Assembly: GCA_943370385.1 (NCBI GenBank)
Contig: CALRQT020000009.1
Span: forward strand, 62,001 to 126,000
Direction: 5' to 3'
Length of the DNA stretch: 64,000 nucleotides
Origin: BAIKAL-G1 sp943370385
GTDB lineage: Bacteria; Cyanobacteriota; Cyanobacteriia; PCC-6307; Cyanobiaceae
Both the position numbers and the translations under genes were made by a program. Below are positions 24,795-33,655 of the stretch, piece after piece. How positions within the stretch are numbered: position 1 is the first letter of the stretch; the number at the start of each line of letters is the position of its first letter. Under the pieces are notes generated by a model. The model saw only the letters and a program-made list of their open reading frames with translations, did no database searches and had not been told where the DNA came from.

Positions 24795-27427
24795 ACGCAG
24801 GCGCCCCCGGGCTGGCCAGTGCGGGGCCCTTGCCAGGGCCAACGGCGCTGGGTGGTTCAACCGCCCCCGGGCCCGGGCCTAGCCCATCGTCTGCACCAGG
24901 AGCCCCGGCACCGGCCCTCCCAAGCGTGGCCGCCTTCGTCCAATGGGCCCGGCCCCTGCAGCAGGCCCTGGAGCTGGAGGCCGACCGGGGTTTTGGCAAT
25001 CTTCAGGGGCGCCGCGAACAATTCAGCAGCTTCCTGGCTCGCCAGTGCGGCGAGCCCCCGGCCGGCCTGCCCCTCGCCGACCAGGGGGCCCTGGGCCAGC
25101 TGGCAGACGATTACCGGCTCTACGACAGCCTCAGCCCGGCCCGCCGCCAGAGCCTGGTGCGCCGCAGCCGCCAGCGGCTGCATGACATCCAAAGGGCCCT
25201 GCAGCCGGCCACGCCGCCGGCGCCGCCGCGCCTGAACCGGCCCAAGGACAGCCCGGCCCCAGCCCAGGGCCTGGAGCTCGCCGGCCTCCAACCCCAAACC
25301 CCCCTGGGCCAGATCCGCGGCATTGGCCCCAAGAGCGCCGAAAAACTGGCCGCCCTGGGCTTGTTCGTCGCCCGCGACCTGATCCGCTACTACCCGCGCG
25401 ACTACCTCGACTACGCCAACCTGGTGCGCATCGCCTCCCTGGAGCCGGGCTCCACGGCCACGATCGTGGCCACGGTGCGGCGCAGCAGCAGCTTCACCAG
25501 CCCCCGCAATCCCAACCTCTCAATCCTGGAATTGCAGCTGCAGGACCCCACCGGCCGCCTGCGGGTGTCGCGGTTTTTCGCGGGCAAACGCTTCAGTTCG
25601 CCGGGCTGGTTGAAGTCCCAGGAGCGCCAGTTCCCGGCCGGTTGCACGGTGGCGGTGAGTGGCCTGGTGAAGGAAACCCCCTACGGCCCCTGCTTCCAGG
25701 ACCCCTTGATGGAGGTGCTGGAGAGCCCGAATGCGCCCCTGCAGAGCCGCCAGATTGGCCGGCTCCTGCCCGTGTATGGGCTCACCGAGGGGCTCACGGC
25801 CGATCGGCTCCGCCAGGCGGTGCAGCCCCTTCTCGTGGCGGTGCCGGCCTGGGGGGACCCCCTGCCCGGCTCGTTGGTGCGGGAGCAGCAGCTCCTCGAT
25901 CTGCCCACGGCCCTGGTGCAGATCCACCAGCCAGACGACCAGGAGCGGCTGGCGGCGGCCCGGCGGCGGCTGGTGTTTGATGAATTTCTGATGTTGCAAC
26001 TCGGCCTGCTGCAGCGGCGCCGCCAACTCACCGCCAACCCGGCGCCGCCCCTGGCCCTGGCGGCCCAACGGGCGCCTGGGGCGGCCGATGGCGCGGGCGA
26101 GGCCGGGGGCTTGATGCAGGCCTTTTTGAACATCCTGCCCTTTCCGCTCACTGGCGCCCAGCGGCGGGTGCTGGCCGAGATCCATGCCGACCTGGCCCGG
26201 GACCAGGCGATGGCCCGGCTGGTGCAGGGGGACGTGGGCAGCGGCAAAACCGTTGTGGCGATTGCGTCCCTGCTCACGGCGATCGATGCGGGCTGCCAGG
26301 GGGCCCTGATGGCGCCCACCGAGGTGCTGGCGGCCCAGCACTACCAAAAGCTCTGCGAGTGGCTGCCCCAGCTGCATGTGACCGTGGCCCTGCTCACCGG
26401 CTCTACCCCCGCCAAGCGGCGGCGCGAGCTACTAGCCGACCTCGATAACGGCACCCTCAAAATTCTGGTGGGTACCCACGCCCTACTGGAGGATCCGGTG
26501 CGCTTTGCTCGCCTCGGCCTGGTGGTGGTGGATGAACAACACCGCTTCGGCGTGCACCAACGCCATCGCCTGCTCAATAAGGGCCTGCAACCCCACCTGT
26601 TGACGATGACGGCGACGCCGATTCCCCGCACCCTGGCCCTCTCCATCCATGGCGATCTTGATGTGAGTCAGATCGATGAATTGCCGCCGGGCCGCACGCC
26701 GATTCGCACCCAAATGATCAAGGGCGGTGAACGCCAGCAGGCCTACGACCTGATCCGCCGCGAGGTGGAAGCGGGCCAGCGGGCCTATGTGGTGTTGCCC
26801 CTGGTGGAGGACTCGGAAAAGCTGGATTTGCGCTCGGCGGTGGAGGTCCATCGCCAGCTGAGCGAGGAGGTGTTCCCCGACCTGGCCGTGGGCCTGCTCC
26901 ACGGCCGCCTAGCCAGTGCCGACAAGCAGGCGGCGATTGGTGCCTTTGCCCGGGGCGAGACCCAGGTGTTGGTCTCCACCACGGTGGTGGAGGTGGGGGT
27001 GGATGTGCCCGAGGCGAGTGTGATGGTGATCGAGCATGCCGATCGCTTTGGCCTCTCCCAACTGCACCAGCTGCGCGGCCGGGTGGGCCGGGGGGCGGCG
27101 GCCTCCCATTGCCTGCTGATCAACGACAGCCGCAATGCCCAGGCCCGCCAGCGGTTGGAGGTGCTGGTGCGCTCCAGCGATGGCTTCGAGATCGCCGAGA
27201 TGGACCTGCGCCTGCGCGGTCCGGGCCAGGTGTTGGGCACCCGCCAATCGGGCCTGCCGGATTTAGCCCTAGCCAGCCTCAGCGAAGACGGTGCCGTGCT
27301 CGACCAGGCCCGCGAGGCGGCCCAGGCCCTGATGGCCCGCGATCCTGACCTGGCCGAGCACCCGGCCCTGGCCGCCGCCCTGGCCGAGCAACGCCAGCGG
27401 CTTACGCAGGTGGATCGGCTCAATTAG
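24752..27427 (+). CDS. recG: ATP-dependent DNA helicase RecG
   Basis: Branch-migration helicase that remodels stalled replication forks and Holliday junctions. The core shows the wedge/OB domain (PLGQIRGIGPKSAEKLAALGL, then the OB-fold strands), Walker A GDVGSGKTV (about residue 492), APTEVLAAQH, DEQHRFG (about 592, motif II), TMTATPIPRTLAL (motif III), the late motifs STTVVEVGVDVPEA and QLHQLRGRVGRG, and the RecG wedge-lock end MDLRLRGPGQVLGTRQSGLP. At 891 residues it is longer than the E. coli protein because of an N-terminal extension of about 180 residues, typical of cyanobacterial RecG. The start shown overlaps the previous gene by 43 bases, and a later start is possible since the first 55 residues are low-complexity. 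Confidence 0.96.
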   Translation: MVPGQSPNQPRARLDAGAPGLASAGPLPGPTALGGSTAPGPGPSPSSAPGAPAPALPSVAAFVQWARPLQQALELEADRGFGNLQGRREQFSSFLARQCGEPPAGLPLADQGALGQLADDYRLYDSLSPARRQSLVRRSRQRLHDIQRALQPATPPAPPRLNRPKDSPAPAQGLELAGLQPQTPLGQIRGIGPKSAEKLAALGLFVARDLIRYYPRDYLDYANLVRIASLEPGSTATIVATVRRSSSFTSPRNPNLSILELQLQDPTGRLRVSRFFAGKRFSSPGWLKSQERQFPAGCTVAVSGLVKETPYGPCFQDPLMEVLESPNAPLQSRQIGRLLPVYGLTEGLTADRLRQAVQPLLVAVPAWGDPLPGSLVREQQLLDLPTALVQIHQPDDQERLAAARRRLVFDEFLMLQLGLLQRRRQLTANPAPPLALAAQRAPGAADGAGEAGGLMQAFLNILPFPLTGAQRRVLAEIHADLARDQAMARLVQGDVGSGKTVVAIASLLTAIDAGCQGALMAPTEVLAAQHYQKLCEWLPQLHVTVALLTGSTPAKRRRELLADLDNGTLKILVGTHALLEDPVRFARLGLVVVDEQHRFGVHQRHRLLNKGLQPHLLTMTATPIPRTLALSIHGDLDVSQIDELPPGRTPIRTQMIKGGERQQAYDLIRREVEAGQRAYVVLPLVEDSEKLDLRSAVEVHRQLSEEVFPDLAVGLLHGRLASADKQAAIGAFARGETQVLVSTTVVEVGVDVPEASVMVIEHADRFGLSQLHQLRGRVGRGAAASHCLLINDSRNAQARQRLEVLVRSSDGFEIAEMDLRLRGPGQVLGTRQSGLPDLALASLSEDGAVLDQAREAAQALMARDPDLAEHPALAAALAEQRQRLTQVDRLN

Positions 27428-27434
27428 GGCCGCT

Positions 27435-27450
27435 AGCTGGGGTCCCAGCT
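27435..27450 (+). terminator. Short hairpin after recG
   Basis: AGCTGG (27435-27440) and CCAGCT (27445-27450) form a 6-bp stem with a GGTC loop, 7 bases past the recG stop. No T run follows, so it may only stabilise the 3' end. Confidence 0.35.
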
Positions 27451-27493
27451 TGAATCATCAGCGCCAGCGGGTGACGGACCTTTCCCCCTACCC

Positions 27494-28258
27494 ATGACCT
27501 CCCAAGCCCCTGTCCAGCGTCCCTGGAGCCCCGTCCCGATCGTGGAATCGGGCGAACCCCTGGAGCCCATCCCCGCCGGGCTGCTTCGGCTGGACCCCCA
27601 CCCCTACCTCGCCCTGGGTGCCCCCTACGGGGCCCAGGCCGATCCCTTCCGCCTGCGATCTGGCGTGGTGCAGCAGCTGCTGGCGGCCGAGCGCCACTTG
27701 GCCGCCCTGCGGCCCGGCTGGCGGCTGTTGATTTTTGATGCCTGGCGGCCCCTGGCGGTGCAGCGTTTCATGGTGGCCCAGGCGATTGACGAGCAATGCC
27801 TCCTCCAGGGGGTGGATCCCCAGGTGCCCTCGGCGGCCCTGGCGGCGATTACGGCGGAGGTGGGTCGCTTCTGGGCGCCCCCCAGCGAGGATCCGGCCAC
27901 CCCCCCGCCCCACAGCACCGGTGCGGCCGTGGACCTAACCCTGGCGGGCCCTGAAGACCCGGCTGGCGAGGGGGAGGCAGGTGATGTCCAGCCGCTCGAC
28001 CTGGGCGCCCCGATCGACGCGATTGGCGCCGTGTCCGAGCCCGACCACTTTGGGGCGGCGGCCCTAGCCGACCCCAGCAGTGATGCCGCCCTCTGGCATG
28101 GCCGGCGCCAGCTGTTGCGCCAGGTGATGGAAACGGCGGGTTTTGCCCAGCACCCCAACGAGTGGTGGCATTTCAGCCTGGGCGACCAACTCTGGGCCTG
28201 GCGCACCGGCGCCCAGCTCGCCCGCTATGGCCGCTGGATGGGGGATGGCACCCCCTAG
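27494..28258 (+). CDS. D-alanyl-D-alanine dipeptidase (VanX/DdpX, peptidase M15D)
   Basis: Zinc dipeptidase cleaving D-Ala-D-Ala, 254 residues. The family pattern is clear: IFDAWRPLAVQRFM (with the conserved Arg that stabilises the transition state), the zinc motif HSTGAAVDLTL (SxHxxGxAxD form, about residues 139-149) and the catalytic Glu and third ligand His in NEWWHFSLGD (about 221-230). No signal peptide is visible, so it is probably cytosolic like DdpX, and it may recycle peptidoglycan-derived D-Ala-D-Ala rather than confer vancomycin resistance; there are no vanHA genes nearby. An insertion of about 20 Gly/Glu-rich residues sits after the zinc motif. It converges with sir across a 114-base gap holding a 15-base tandem repeat. 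Confidence 0.9.
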   Translation: MTSQAPVQRPWSPVPIVESGEPLEPIPAGLLRLDPHPYLALGAPYGAQADPFRLRSGVVQQLLAAERHLAALRPGWRLLIFDAWRPLAVQRFMVAQAIDEQCLLQGVDPQVPSAALAAITAEVGRFWAPPSEDPATPPPHSTGAAVDLTLAGPEDPAGEGEAGDVQPLDLGAPIDAIGAVSEPDHFGAAALADPSSDAALWHGRRQLLRQVMETAGFAQHPNEWWHFSLGDQLWAWRTGAQLARYGRWMGDGTP

Positions 28259-28275
28259 TAGCCCGCCCTGAACGC

Positions 28276-28350
28276 GTCACCACGGACCGCGCCACCTCTG
28301 GGCCGGGCACCAGTGACCGCGGCACCAGTGACCGCGTCACCACGGAGAGC
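28276..28350. repeat. Intergenic 15-base tandem array (five units) between convergent genes
   Basis: Five contiguous 15-base units fill 28276-28290, 28291-28305, 28306-28320, 28321-28335 and 28336-28350. Units 3 and 4 are identical (GGCACCAGTGACCGC). Units 1 and 5 share GTCACCACGGA, and unit 2 is the most diverged. The general pattern is GNCACCNNNGRNCGC. It lies in the 114-base space between the stop codons of the dipeptidase and sulfite reductase genes. Confidence 0.9.
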
Positions 28351-28372
28351 CTGGCCCCCATCCCAAGTTCGG

Positions 28373-30226
28373 TTATTCCTTGGGCAACAGGGCCAGCACG
28401 GCCTCCCGGCCCAGGGCATGGATGTGGTCGCCGAAGCTGCGGCGGCCGCCGGCCTCGCCCCAGCCGCGCAGGAGGGGCTCCAGGGTGGTTTCGAGGGCGT
28501 CGAGGTTGAGGCGCTCCAGGTAGGGCTCGGCCAGGCGGCTGAGGTTGGGGGTGCCCCCCAGCCAGAGCTGGTATTGGTTGGGGCCACTGCCGACCAGGCC
28601 CAGTTCGGCCATGTAGGGCCGGGCACAGCCATTGGGGCAGCCGGTGACGCGCACCAGGATCGATCGCTCGATCTGCAGCTCGCGCAACTGGCCTTCCAGC
28701 CGCTCCAGGATCGCCGGCAGGCCCCGCTCCGCCTCGGTCACGGCTAACCCGCAGAGGGGCAAGGCCGGGCAGGCCAGGGCGTGGCGGGCCAGCAGGCTGG
28801 TCTCGCCGGGGTTGGCGATCCCTAGGGCCGCCAGGGCGGCACGCACGCTGGCCTTCTGGCTGGTGCCGATATTGCAGAGCAGGATGTCTTGATTGGGGGT
28901 GAGGCGGATCTCCAGCTGGTAGGTGGCCACCAGCTGGCGCAGCCCCGCCTTGAAGGCGCCCGAGATCCGGCCACTGAGCACGGGCAGGCCCACGAACCAG
29001 CTGCTGGGGCCCTGGCGATGCCAACCCAGGTAATCGAGCAGCTTGGTGCTGGGTTCGCTATGGAGGGCCTTGAGCGGATGCTGGAAATAGCGGCTTGTGA
29101 GTTCTGCTTTGAACCAGGCAATGCCGCGCCCGTGGATCAGGTATTTCATGCGCGAATGGCGCCGCTGCTGGCGATCGCCGTGGTCCCGTTGCACCGCCGC
29201 AATTGCCTGCACCAGATCGAGCACATGCTCGGCCGCCACATAGCCCAGGGGATCGGCCGTGCGGGCGAAGGTTTCTTCCTTGTTGTGGGTACGGCCCATG
29301 CCGCCGCCCACATAGACATTGCAACCGCGCAGCTTGCCGTTGGGATAGGTGAAGGCCACCAGACCAATGTCCTGGGTGAGCAGGTCCACGGAGTTATCGC
29401 CGGGCACCGTGACGGCGACCTTGAACTTGCGCGGCAGGTAGGTGGAGCCATAGAGGGGCTCGTTGACATCCCCGCTGAAGACGCCGCCCTCAAGTTGGCG
29501 CTTGCGCACCTTCTTCACCGGCGCGCTCGGCTTGATCCGGTAGCTCAGTTCGCCGTCCACCCAAAGATCTAGGTAGGAGCCCTCGGCGGCGGTGGGGGTG
29601 AGCAGGTCGGCGATTTCATCGGCGAGGCGCCGGGCGGCCGGGTAGGCGCCCGTCTCAAACGGCGCCGCCGGCGCCATCACGTTGCGGTTGATGTCGCCGC
29701 AGGCGGCCAGGGTGGAGCCCATGGACCGCACGATCGTGCCGATCACCTCCTTGAGGTTGCCCTTGCGCACGCCATGCATCTGGAAGGCCTGGCGGGTGGT
29801 GGCCCGCAGGGTGCCGTTGCCGAGCCGGTCGGCCAGGTCATCCATGGCCAGAAACAGGCTGGCGGGGATGCGGCCGCCGGGACTGCGCAGCCGCAGCATC
29901 ATCTGCCAGTCCTTGTCCTGGCCTTTTTGGCGATTTTCGCGGTTGTCCTGTTGATAACTGCCGTGGAATTTGAGCAGTTGCACGGCGCCATCGCTGAAGT
30001 GATGGGCGTCGTTGGCGAGCTCGGTCGCCAGGGGTTCCTTCAGGTAGCCGCTGTCGGCCTTGAGTTGCTCGAATTTGGTGCGCTCGCTGCCGCTGGCCAG
30101 GCTGGCAAAGGCCCCCTGATCGCCCACCACCAGCGGCGGCACCCCCACGGGGGTGCGAGTTGCCGGGATCTGCGCCTGCTGCGAGCCGTCCGGGGAATCT
30201 GAAGTCTGCCCAGCAGTCAGGGTCAC
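28373..30226 (-). CDS. sir: Ferredoxin-sulfite reductase
   Basis: Siroheme/[4Fe-4S] enzyme reducing sulfite to sulfide with six electrons from ferredoxin, in assimilatory sulfur metabolism. The four cluster-binding cysteines are visible as Cx5C in ACPALPLC (about residue 485) and Cx3C in GCPNGC (about 529). The two ferrite-reductase half domains precede them (LRSPGGRIPASLF, TTRQAFQMHG and GDINRNVMAP, then LPRKFKVAVTVPGDNSVDLLTQDIG). It has 617 residues from a GTG at 30226, and the first 30 are not conserved. Cys and the ferredoxin-type length distinguish it from NADPH-SiR. It is divergent from glyS over 254 bases holding a long perfect palindrome. Confidence 0.96.
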   Translation of the reverse strand: MTLTAGQTSDSPDGSQQAQIPATRTPVGVPPLVVGDQGAFASLASGSERTKFEQLKADSGYLKEPLATELANDAHHFSDGAVQLLKFHGSYQQDNRENRQKGQDKDWQMMLRLRSPGGRIPASLFLAMDDLADRLGNGTLRATTRQAFQMHGVRKGNLKEVIGTIVRSMGSTLAACGDINRNVMAPAAPFETGAYPAARRLADEIADLLTPTAAEGSYLDLWVDGELSYRIKPSAPVKKVRKRQLEGGVFSGDVNEPLYGSTYLPRKFKVAVTVPGDNSVDLLTQDIGLVAFTYPNGKLRGCNVYVGGGMGRTHNKEETFARTADPLGYVAAEHVLDLVQAIAAVQRDHGDRQQRRHSRMKYLIHGRGIAWFKAELTSRYFQHPLKALHSEPSTKLLDYLGWHRQGPSSWFVGLPVLSGRISGAFKAGLRQLVATYQLEIRLTPNQDILLCNIGTSQKASVRAALAALGIANPGETSLLARHALACPALPLCGLAVTEAERGLPAILERLEGQLRELQIERSILVRVTGCPNGCARPYMAELGLVGSGPNQYQLWLGGTPNLSRLAEPYLERLNLDALETTLEPLLRGWGEAGGRRSFGDHIHALGREAVLALLPKE

Positions 30227-30330
30227 AGGGTTGCCTTTTCCTAGCTTGACCGTAGCGAAACGCCCCTGGCCATCTGGTGGCGGGGTTACATCTCCCTAAC
30301 GGGAGCCCGGTTCGACTAGCTCCAGGCTCC

Positions 30331-30372
30331 GGGCCTGGGCTGCAGGCCCCTAAAGCCCTGCAGCCCAGGCCC
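30331..30372. repeat. Perfect 16-bp-stem palindrome in the sir-glyS divergent gap
   Basis: Left arm 30331-30346 (GGGCCTGGGCTGCAGG) and right arm 30357-30372 are exact reverse complements, with a 10-base loop (CCCCTAAAGC). No T run follows on either strand. It sits about 105 bases from each of the two divergent start codons' sides (sir start 30226, glyS start 30481), where a terminator is not expected. The rest of the 30227-30480 gap shows no ORF. Confidence 0.9.
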
Positions 30373-30480
30373 GCTCTGCCGGCAGCTGGGCCTGGACCCC
30401 CAGCGCCAGCCCCGGCCCGCGGCCCCAGGCCCCCTGCCCCTGCCCCTCCATAAACTCAGCCCATTGCTTGCGCCTGCCCC

Positions 30481-32679
30481 GTGCCGACCTTTCTGCTTGA
30501 GATCGGCACCGAGGAGCTGCCCGCCGATTTCGCCCGCCTGGCCCTGCCCCAGCTCGAAGCTCAGGTGCGCCAAGGCCTGGCCGAGCGGCGCCTGAGCCAT
30601 GGCCCCGTCACCGTGACCAGCACCCCCCGCCGCCTGGCCCTGCTGGTGGCGGACCTGGCCGCCAGCGCCGCCGACCTGGAAGAAGACCGCAAGGGACCGC
30701 CGGCGGCCCAGGCCCTGAAGGACGGGGTGCCTACCCCGGCGGCGATCGGTTTCGCCAAGCGCTGCGGCATCGAGGCCAGCGCCCTGGAGGTGCGCGACAC
30801 CGCCAAGGGGCCCTTTGTGTTTGCCCGGGTGCGGGAGCCTGGCTTGCCTGCGGCCGAGCTGCTTGCGGCCTGCATCCCCCCTTGGATCGCGGGCCTGCAG
30901 GGCCGCCGCTTCATGCGTTGGGCCGAGGGCGAGAGCCGCTTTTCGAGGCCCGTGCGCTGGCTGGTGGCCCTGCTCGATGGGGCCGTGATCCCGGTGACCC
31001 TGGCGGGCAGTGATCCGGAGGTGAGTGCCGGCCGCCTGAGCCGGGGCCATCGGCTCCAGGGCAGTCAGGCTGGCGAGGGGGGAACGGCTGGTGCCGGCAG
31101 CGTCTCGATCGCCACGGCTAGCGCCTACGCCGAAACCCTGGCGGCTGCCGGGGTGGAGGTGGATCGCCAGCGCCGCGCCGCCACGATCCGAGCCGCCGTG
31201 GACACGGCCGCCGCCGCCCTGCAGGCCCGCCCCGACCTGCCCCAGGAGCTCTTCGATGAACTCACCGACCTGGTGGAGGCGCCCCTGCTGATCGAAGGCT
31301 CGGTGCCCGAGGCCTACCTGGCCCTGCCGGCCGAGGTGCTCAGCACGGTGATGCGCGCCCACCAGCGCTACATCCCCCTCTATCGCCAGCAGGCTGAGGT
31401 CGATCCCCTCGCCCTCGATGCCCGCGCCAGCCTGCTGCCCACCTTCCTCTGCATCGCCAACAGCTTGCCCGCCGCCACGGACACGGTGCGGCGCGGCAAC
31501 GAGCGGGTGCTGAAGGCCCGCCTGGCCGATGCCGAGTTTTTTGTGGCGGCAGACCGGGCCGTGGCCAGCATCGATCGCCGCGACCAGCTTGCGCGGGTCA
31601 CCTTCGCCGAGGGGCTCGGCAGCCTGCTCAACCGGGTCGAGCGGCTCGAGTGGTGCACGGATGGGTTGGTGCAGCAGCTGGAGCTGGGCGAGCAAGACGC
31701 CACCCACGCCCGCCGCGCCGCCCACCTCTGCAAGCACGACCTGGTCAGCCAGATGGTGGGCGAGTTCCCCGAGCTCCAGGGGGTGATGGGCGGCAAATAC
31801 CTGCTGGCGGAAGGGGAACCCCGGCCCGTGGCCCTGGCCGTTTTGGAGCACTACCTGCCCCGCGGCGCCGGCGACACCTTGCCCACGTCCGAGGCCGGTG
31901 CGGTGGTGGCCCTGGCCGAACGGCTGGAGCTGCTGCTGAGCATCTATGCCAAAGGGGAGCGGCCCAGTGGCTCCTCCGACCCCTACGCCCTGCGCCGGGC
32001 CGGCAATGGCCTGCTGCAGATCCTTTGGCACCAGGGCTGGCGCCTGGATCTGGTGGCCCTGCTGCAGCGCGCTTGCGCCCATTGGGCCGAGCTCCTTCCC
32101 GCTTTCCAGGTGGACCCCACCGCCCTGGCGGCGGACCTGGGCGAGTTCCTGCGCCAACGGCTCGTGAGCCTGCTGGAGGAGGAGGGCCTGCCGGTCGACC
32201 TGGTCCAAGCGGTGGCCGGCGAAGGGGTCTCCGTGACGCGCGTGCTGGCCGATCCCGCCGATGCCCGCCAGCGGGCCAAGCTGCTGGTGGCCCTGCGGGC
32301 CAATGGCCAGTTGGCGGCGGTGCAGGCCGTGGTCACCCGGGCGGCCCGCCTGGCGGCCAAGGGCGACCTGGCGGCCGATGTGCTCTCGCCTTTGGGGGTG
32401 GTGTCGCCGGATCTGTTTGAGAAGTCCAGTGAGGCCGCCATGCTCACCGTGCTGCAGGAGTTGGAGCCGATTGCCTCTGGTAAGGGCACGGAGCGCTACC
32501 AGGCCCTGGCCGATGGCCTGGCCCAGGGGGCCGCTGCCCTGGCGGCCTTCTTCGATGGTGACCAGAGCGTGCTGGTGATGGTGGACGATCCCGCCGTACG
32601 CCGCAACCGGCTGAACCTGCTGGGCCTGTTGCGCAATCAGGCTGCAGTGCTGGCCGAGTTCGAGCGCATCAACGGCTGA
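30481..32679 (+). CDS. glyS: Glycyl-tRNA synthetase beta subunit
   Basis: Beta chain of the bacterial (alpha2beta2) glycyl-tRNA synthetase, 732 residues starting with GTG 30481. The family start FLLEIGTEELPADFARLALPQL is unmistakable. Later segments TSTPRRLALLV, KRFMRW-like RRFMRWAEGESRFSRPVRW and the LPTFLCIANS and HD-domain-like HKHDLVSQMVGEFPELQGVMGGKY follow in the expected order. The anticodon-binding C-terminal region ends with VDDPAVRRNRLNLLGLL. The alpha subunit glyQ is not in the window, as is common when the two genes are unlinked. The last 43 bases overlap the converging phosphopantetheinyl transferase gene. Confidence 0.97.
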   Translation: MPTFLLEIGTEELPADFARLALPQLEAQVRQGLAERRLSHGPVTVTSTPRRLALLVADLAASAADLEEDRKGPPAAQALKDGVPTPAAIGFAKRCGIEASALEVRDTAKGPFVFARVREPGLPAAELLAACIPPWIAGLQGRRFMRWAEGESRFSRPVRWLVALLDGAVIPVTLAGSDPEVSAGRLSRGHRLQGSQAGEGGTAGAGSVSIATASAYAETLAAAGVEVDRQRRAATIRAAVDTAAAALQARPDLPQELFDELTDLVEAPLLIEGSVPEAYLALPAEVLSTVMRAHQRYIPLYRQQAEVDPLALDARASLLPTFLCIANSLPAATDTVRRGNERVLKARLADAEFFVAADRAVASIDRRDQLARVTFAEGLGSLLNRVERLEWCTDGLVQQLELGEQDATHARRAAHLCKHDLVSQMVGEFPELQGVMGGKYLLAEGEPRPVALAVLEHYLPRGAGDTLPTSEAGAVVALAERLELLLSIYAKGERPSGSSDPYALRRAGNGLLQILWHQGWRLDLVALLQRACAHWAELLPAFQVDPTALAADLGEFLRQRLVSLLEEEGLPVDLVQAVAGEGVSVTRVLADPADARQRAKLLVALRANGQLAAVQAVVTRAARLAAKGDLAADVLSPLGVVSPDLFEKSSEAAMLTVLQELEPIASGKGTERYQALADGLAQGAAALAAFFDGDQSVLVMVDDPAVRRNRLNLLGLLRNQAAVLAEFERING

Positions 32680-33416
32680 GGAGGACTAGGCGGCTGGGCC
32701 CAGGCCAGGGCGCCGCAGTAGCCCGCCGGTAAGGCCAGATCCACCAGGTTGGCGCGGGGGGGGCGGCTGGCCAGGTTCTGGCGCAGGGCCTCCAGCCCCG
32801 CTAAGCCTTGGCCACTGCATTTGAGTTGGGCCTCCAGCCGGCACCACTGGCCCAGCAAGACGGCGCGTTGCTGGTCCGGCGGCCAGTTGTCCAGTTCCCC
32901 TAGCTGCTGGCTTGAAAGCAAGCGCGGCGCTAGCCGTTGCCGATCCAAGCGCCGATCCAGCTTTTCGGTATCCACTCCCACCGCCTGGCTGGGATGGAGC
33001 GCCAGCAACACCAACTCGCCGGCATGGGAGCCATTGAACTGGGGCGGGGACGGCACCGCAGCACTAGGGGCCAGATAGGGCTTGCCTCGAGGCCCCGCTT
33101 GGATCTCCAGGGTCAGGGGCTCCACGCCAAGCACTTGGGCGAGAAGCCATTTGAGCCCTGAGCGGGCCAGCCCGTGGCGCCAACGGTCCTGGGGCAGGCG
33201 AAAGGCCGCTAGCCGGGTCCGCTCGGCGCCATTCAGGTGTTGGCTAAGGGCCTGGGGGAAGGGGGCCGTGCTGGTGTCCTGACCCCCTAAAGCCTGGCCC
33301 GGCCAATCCAGTTGCAACACCAAGGGAGGATCGCCTGGAGCCAGCTCCAGCAACCGCCGGGCCCGATCCGGGAGCGGATCGGCCAGATCCCAGCGCAGGG
33401 GCGTCAGGATCGACAA
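32637..33416 (-). CDS. Sfp/HetI-type 4'-phosphopantetheinyl transferase
   Basis: Transfers phosphopantetheine from CoA to carrier proteins; many cyanobacteria have a single Sfp-type enzyme serving fatty-acid and secondary metabolism. Family landmarks are GPRGKPYLAP, FNGSHAGELVLLAL (usually FNLSHSG), VGVDTEKLDRRLD with the Mg-binding Asp and Glu, and WCRLEAQLKCSGQGL, equivalent to the W-x-KEA-x-K motif. In that last motif the usual Lys before Glu is Leu, while the catalytic Glu and second Lys are kept. The start is uncertain; TTG 33416 gives about 259 residues. The frame stays open to 33632, but that extension is unconserved and reaches the low-GC island. A catalytically weakened enzyme cannot be excluded. 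Confidence 0.78.
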   Translation of the reverse strand: MSILTPLRWDLADPLPDRARRLLELAPGDPPLVLQLDWPGQALGGQDTSTAPFPQALSQHLNGAERTRLAAFRLPQDRWRHGLARSGLKWLLAQVLGVEPLTLEIQAGPRGKPYLAPSAAVPSPPQFNGSHAGELVLLALHPSQAVGVDTEKLDRRLDRQRLAPRLLSSQQLGELDNWPPDQQRAVLLGQWCRLEAQLKCSGQGLAGLEALRQNLASRPPRANLVDLALPAGYCGALAWAQPPSPPQPLMRSNSASTAA

Positions 33417-33655
33417 GGCAACAGTCCCTAGGGGAAGGATCAAGGCCGCCAACCTATCGAAAGGGCTGCTAAAGGCCTGGGGCTGTTGAGCGGGATTGGC
33501 TTTGATGTCCCTACTTTGGGGGCGGCTCTTGGCAGAAGGCCGAGATAGTTCAGTAGTGCAGTCATGAAATTCCAGTGGCTTGAGCCCAGTCTCTTGATCT
33601 CCGGAAGACACGCTCTTGGCAAGAGTCTTCACGGTGCTATTATCATTTGAAAGCC

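Noticed and set aside
28276..28350. CRISPR array
   Set aside because: The units are contiguous 15-mers without spacers, so they are tandem repeats and not a CRISPR. No cas gene is in the window.
30316..32208. Minus-strand open frame of 630 codons opposite glyS
   Set aside because: Gln/Gly/His/Ala-rich nonsense product typical of a GC-rich shadow frame; glyS is certain on the other strand.
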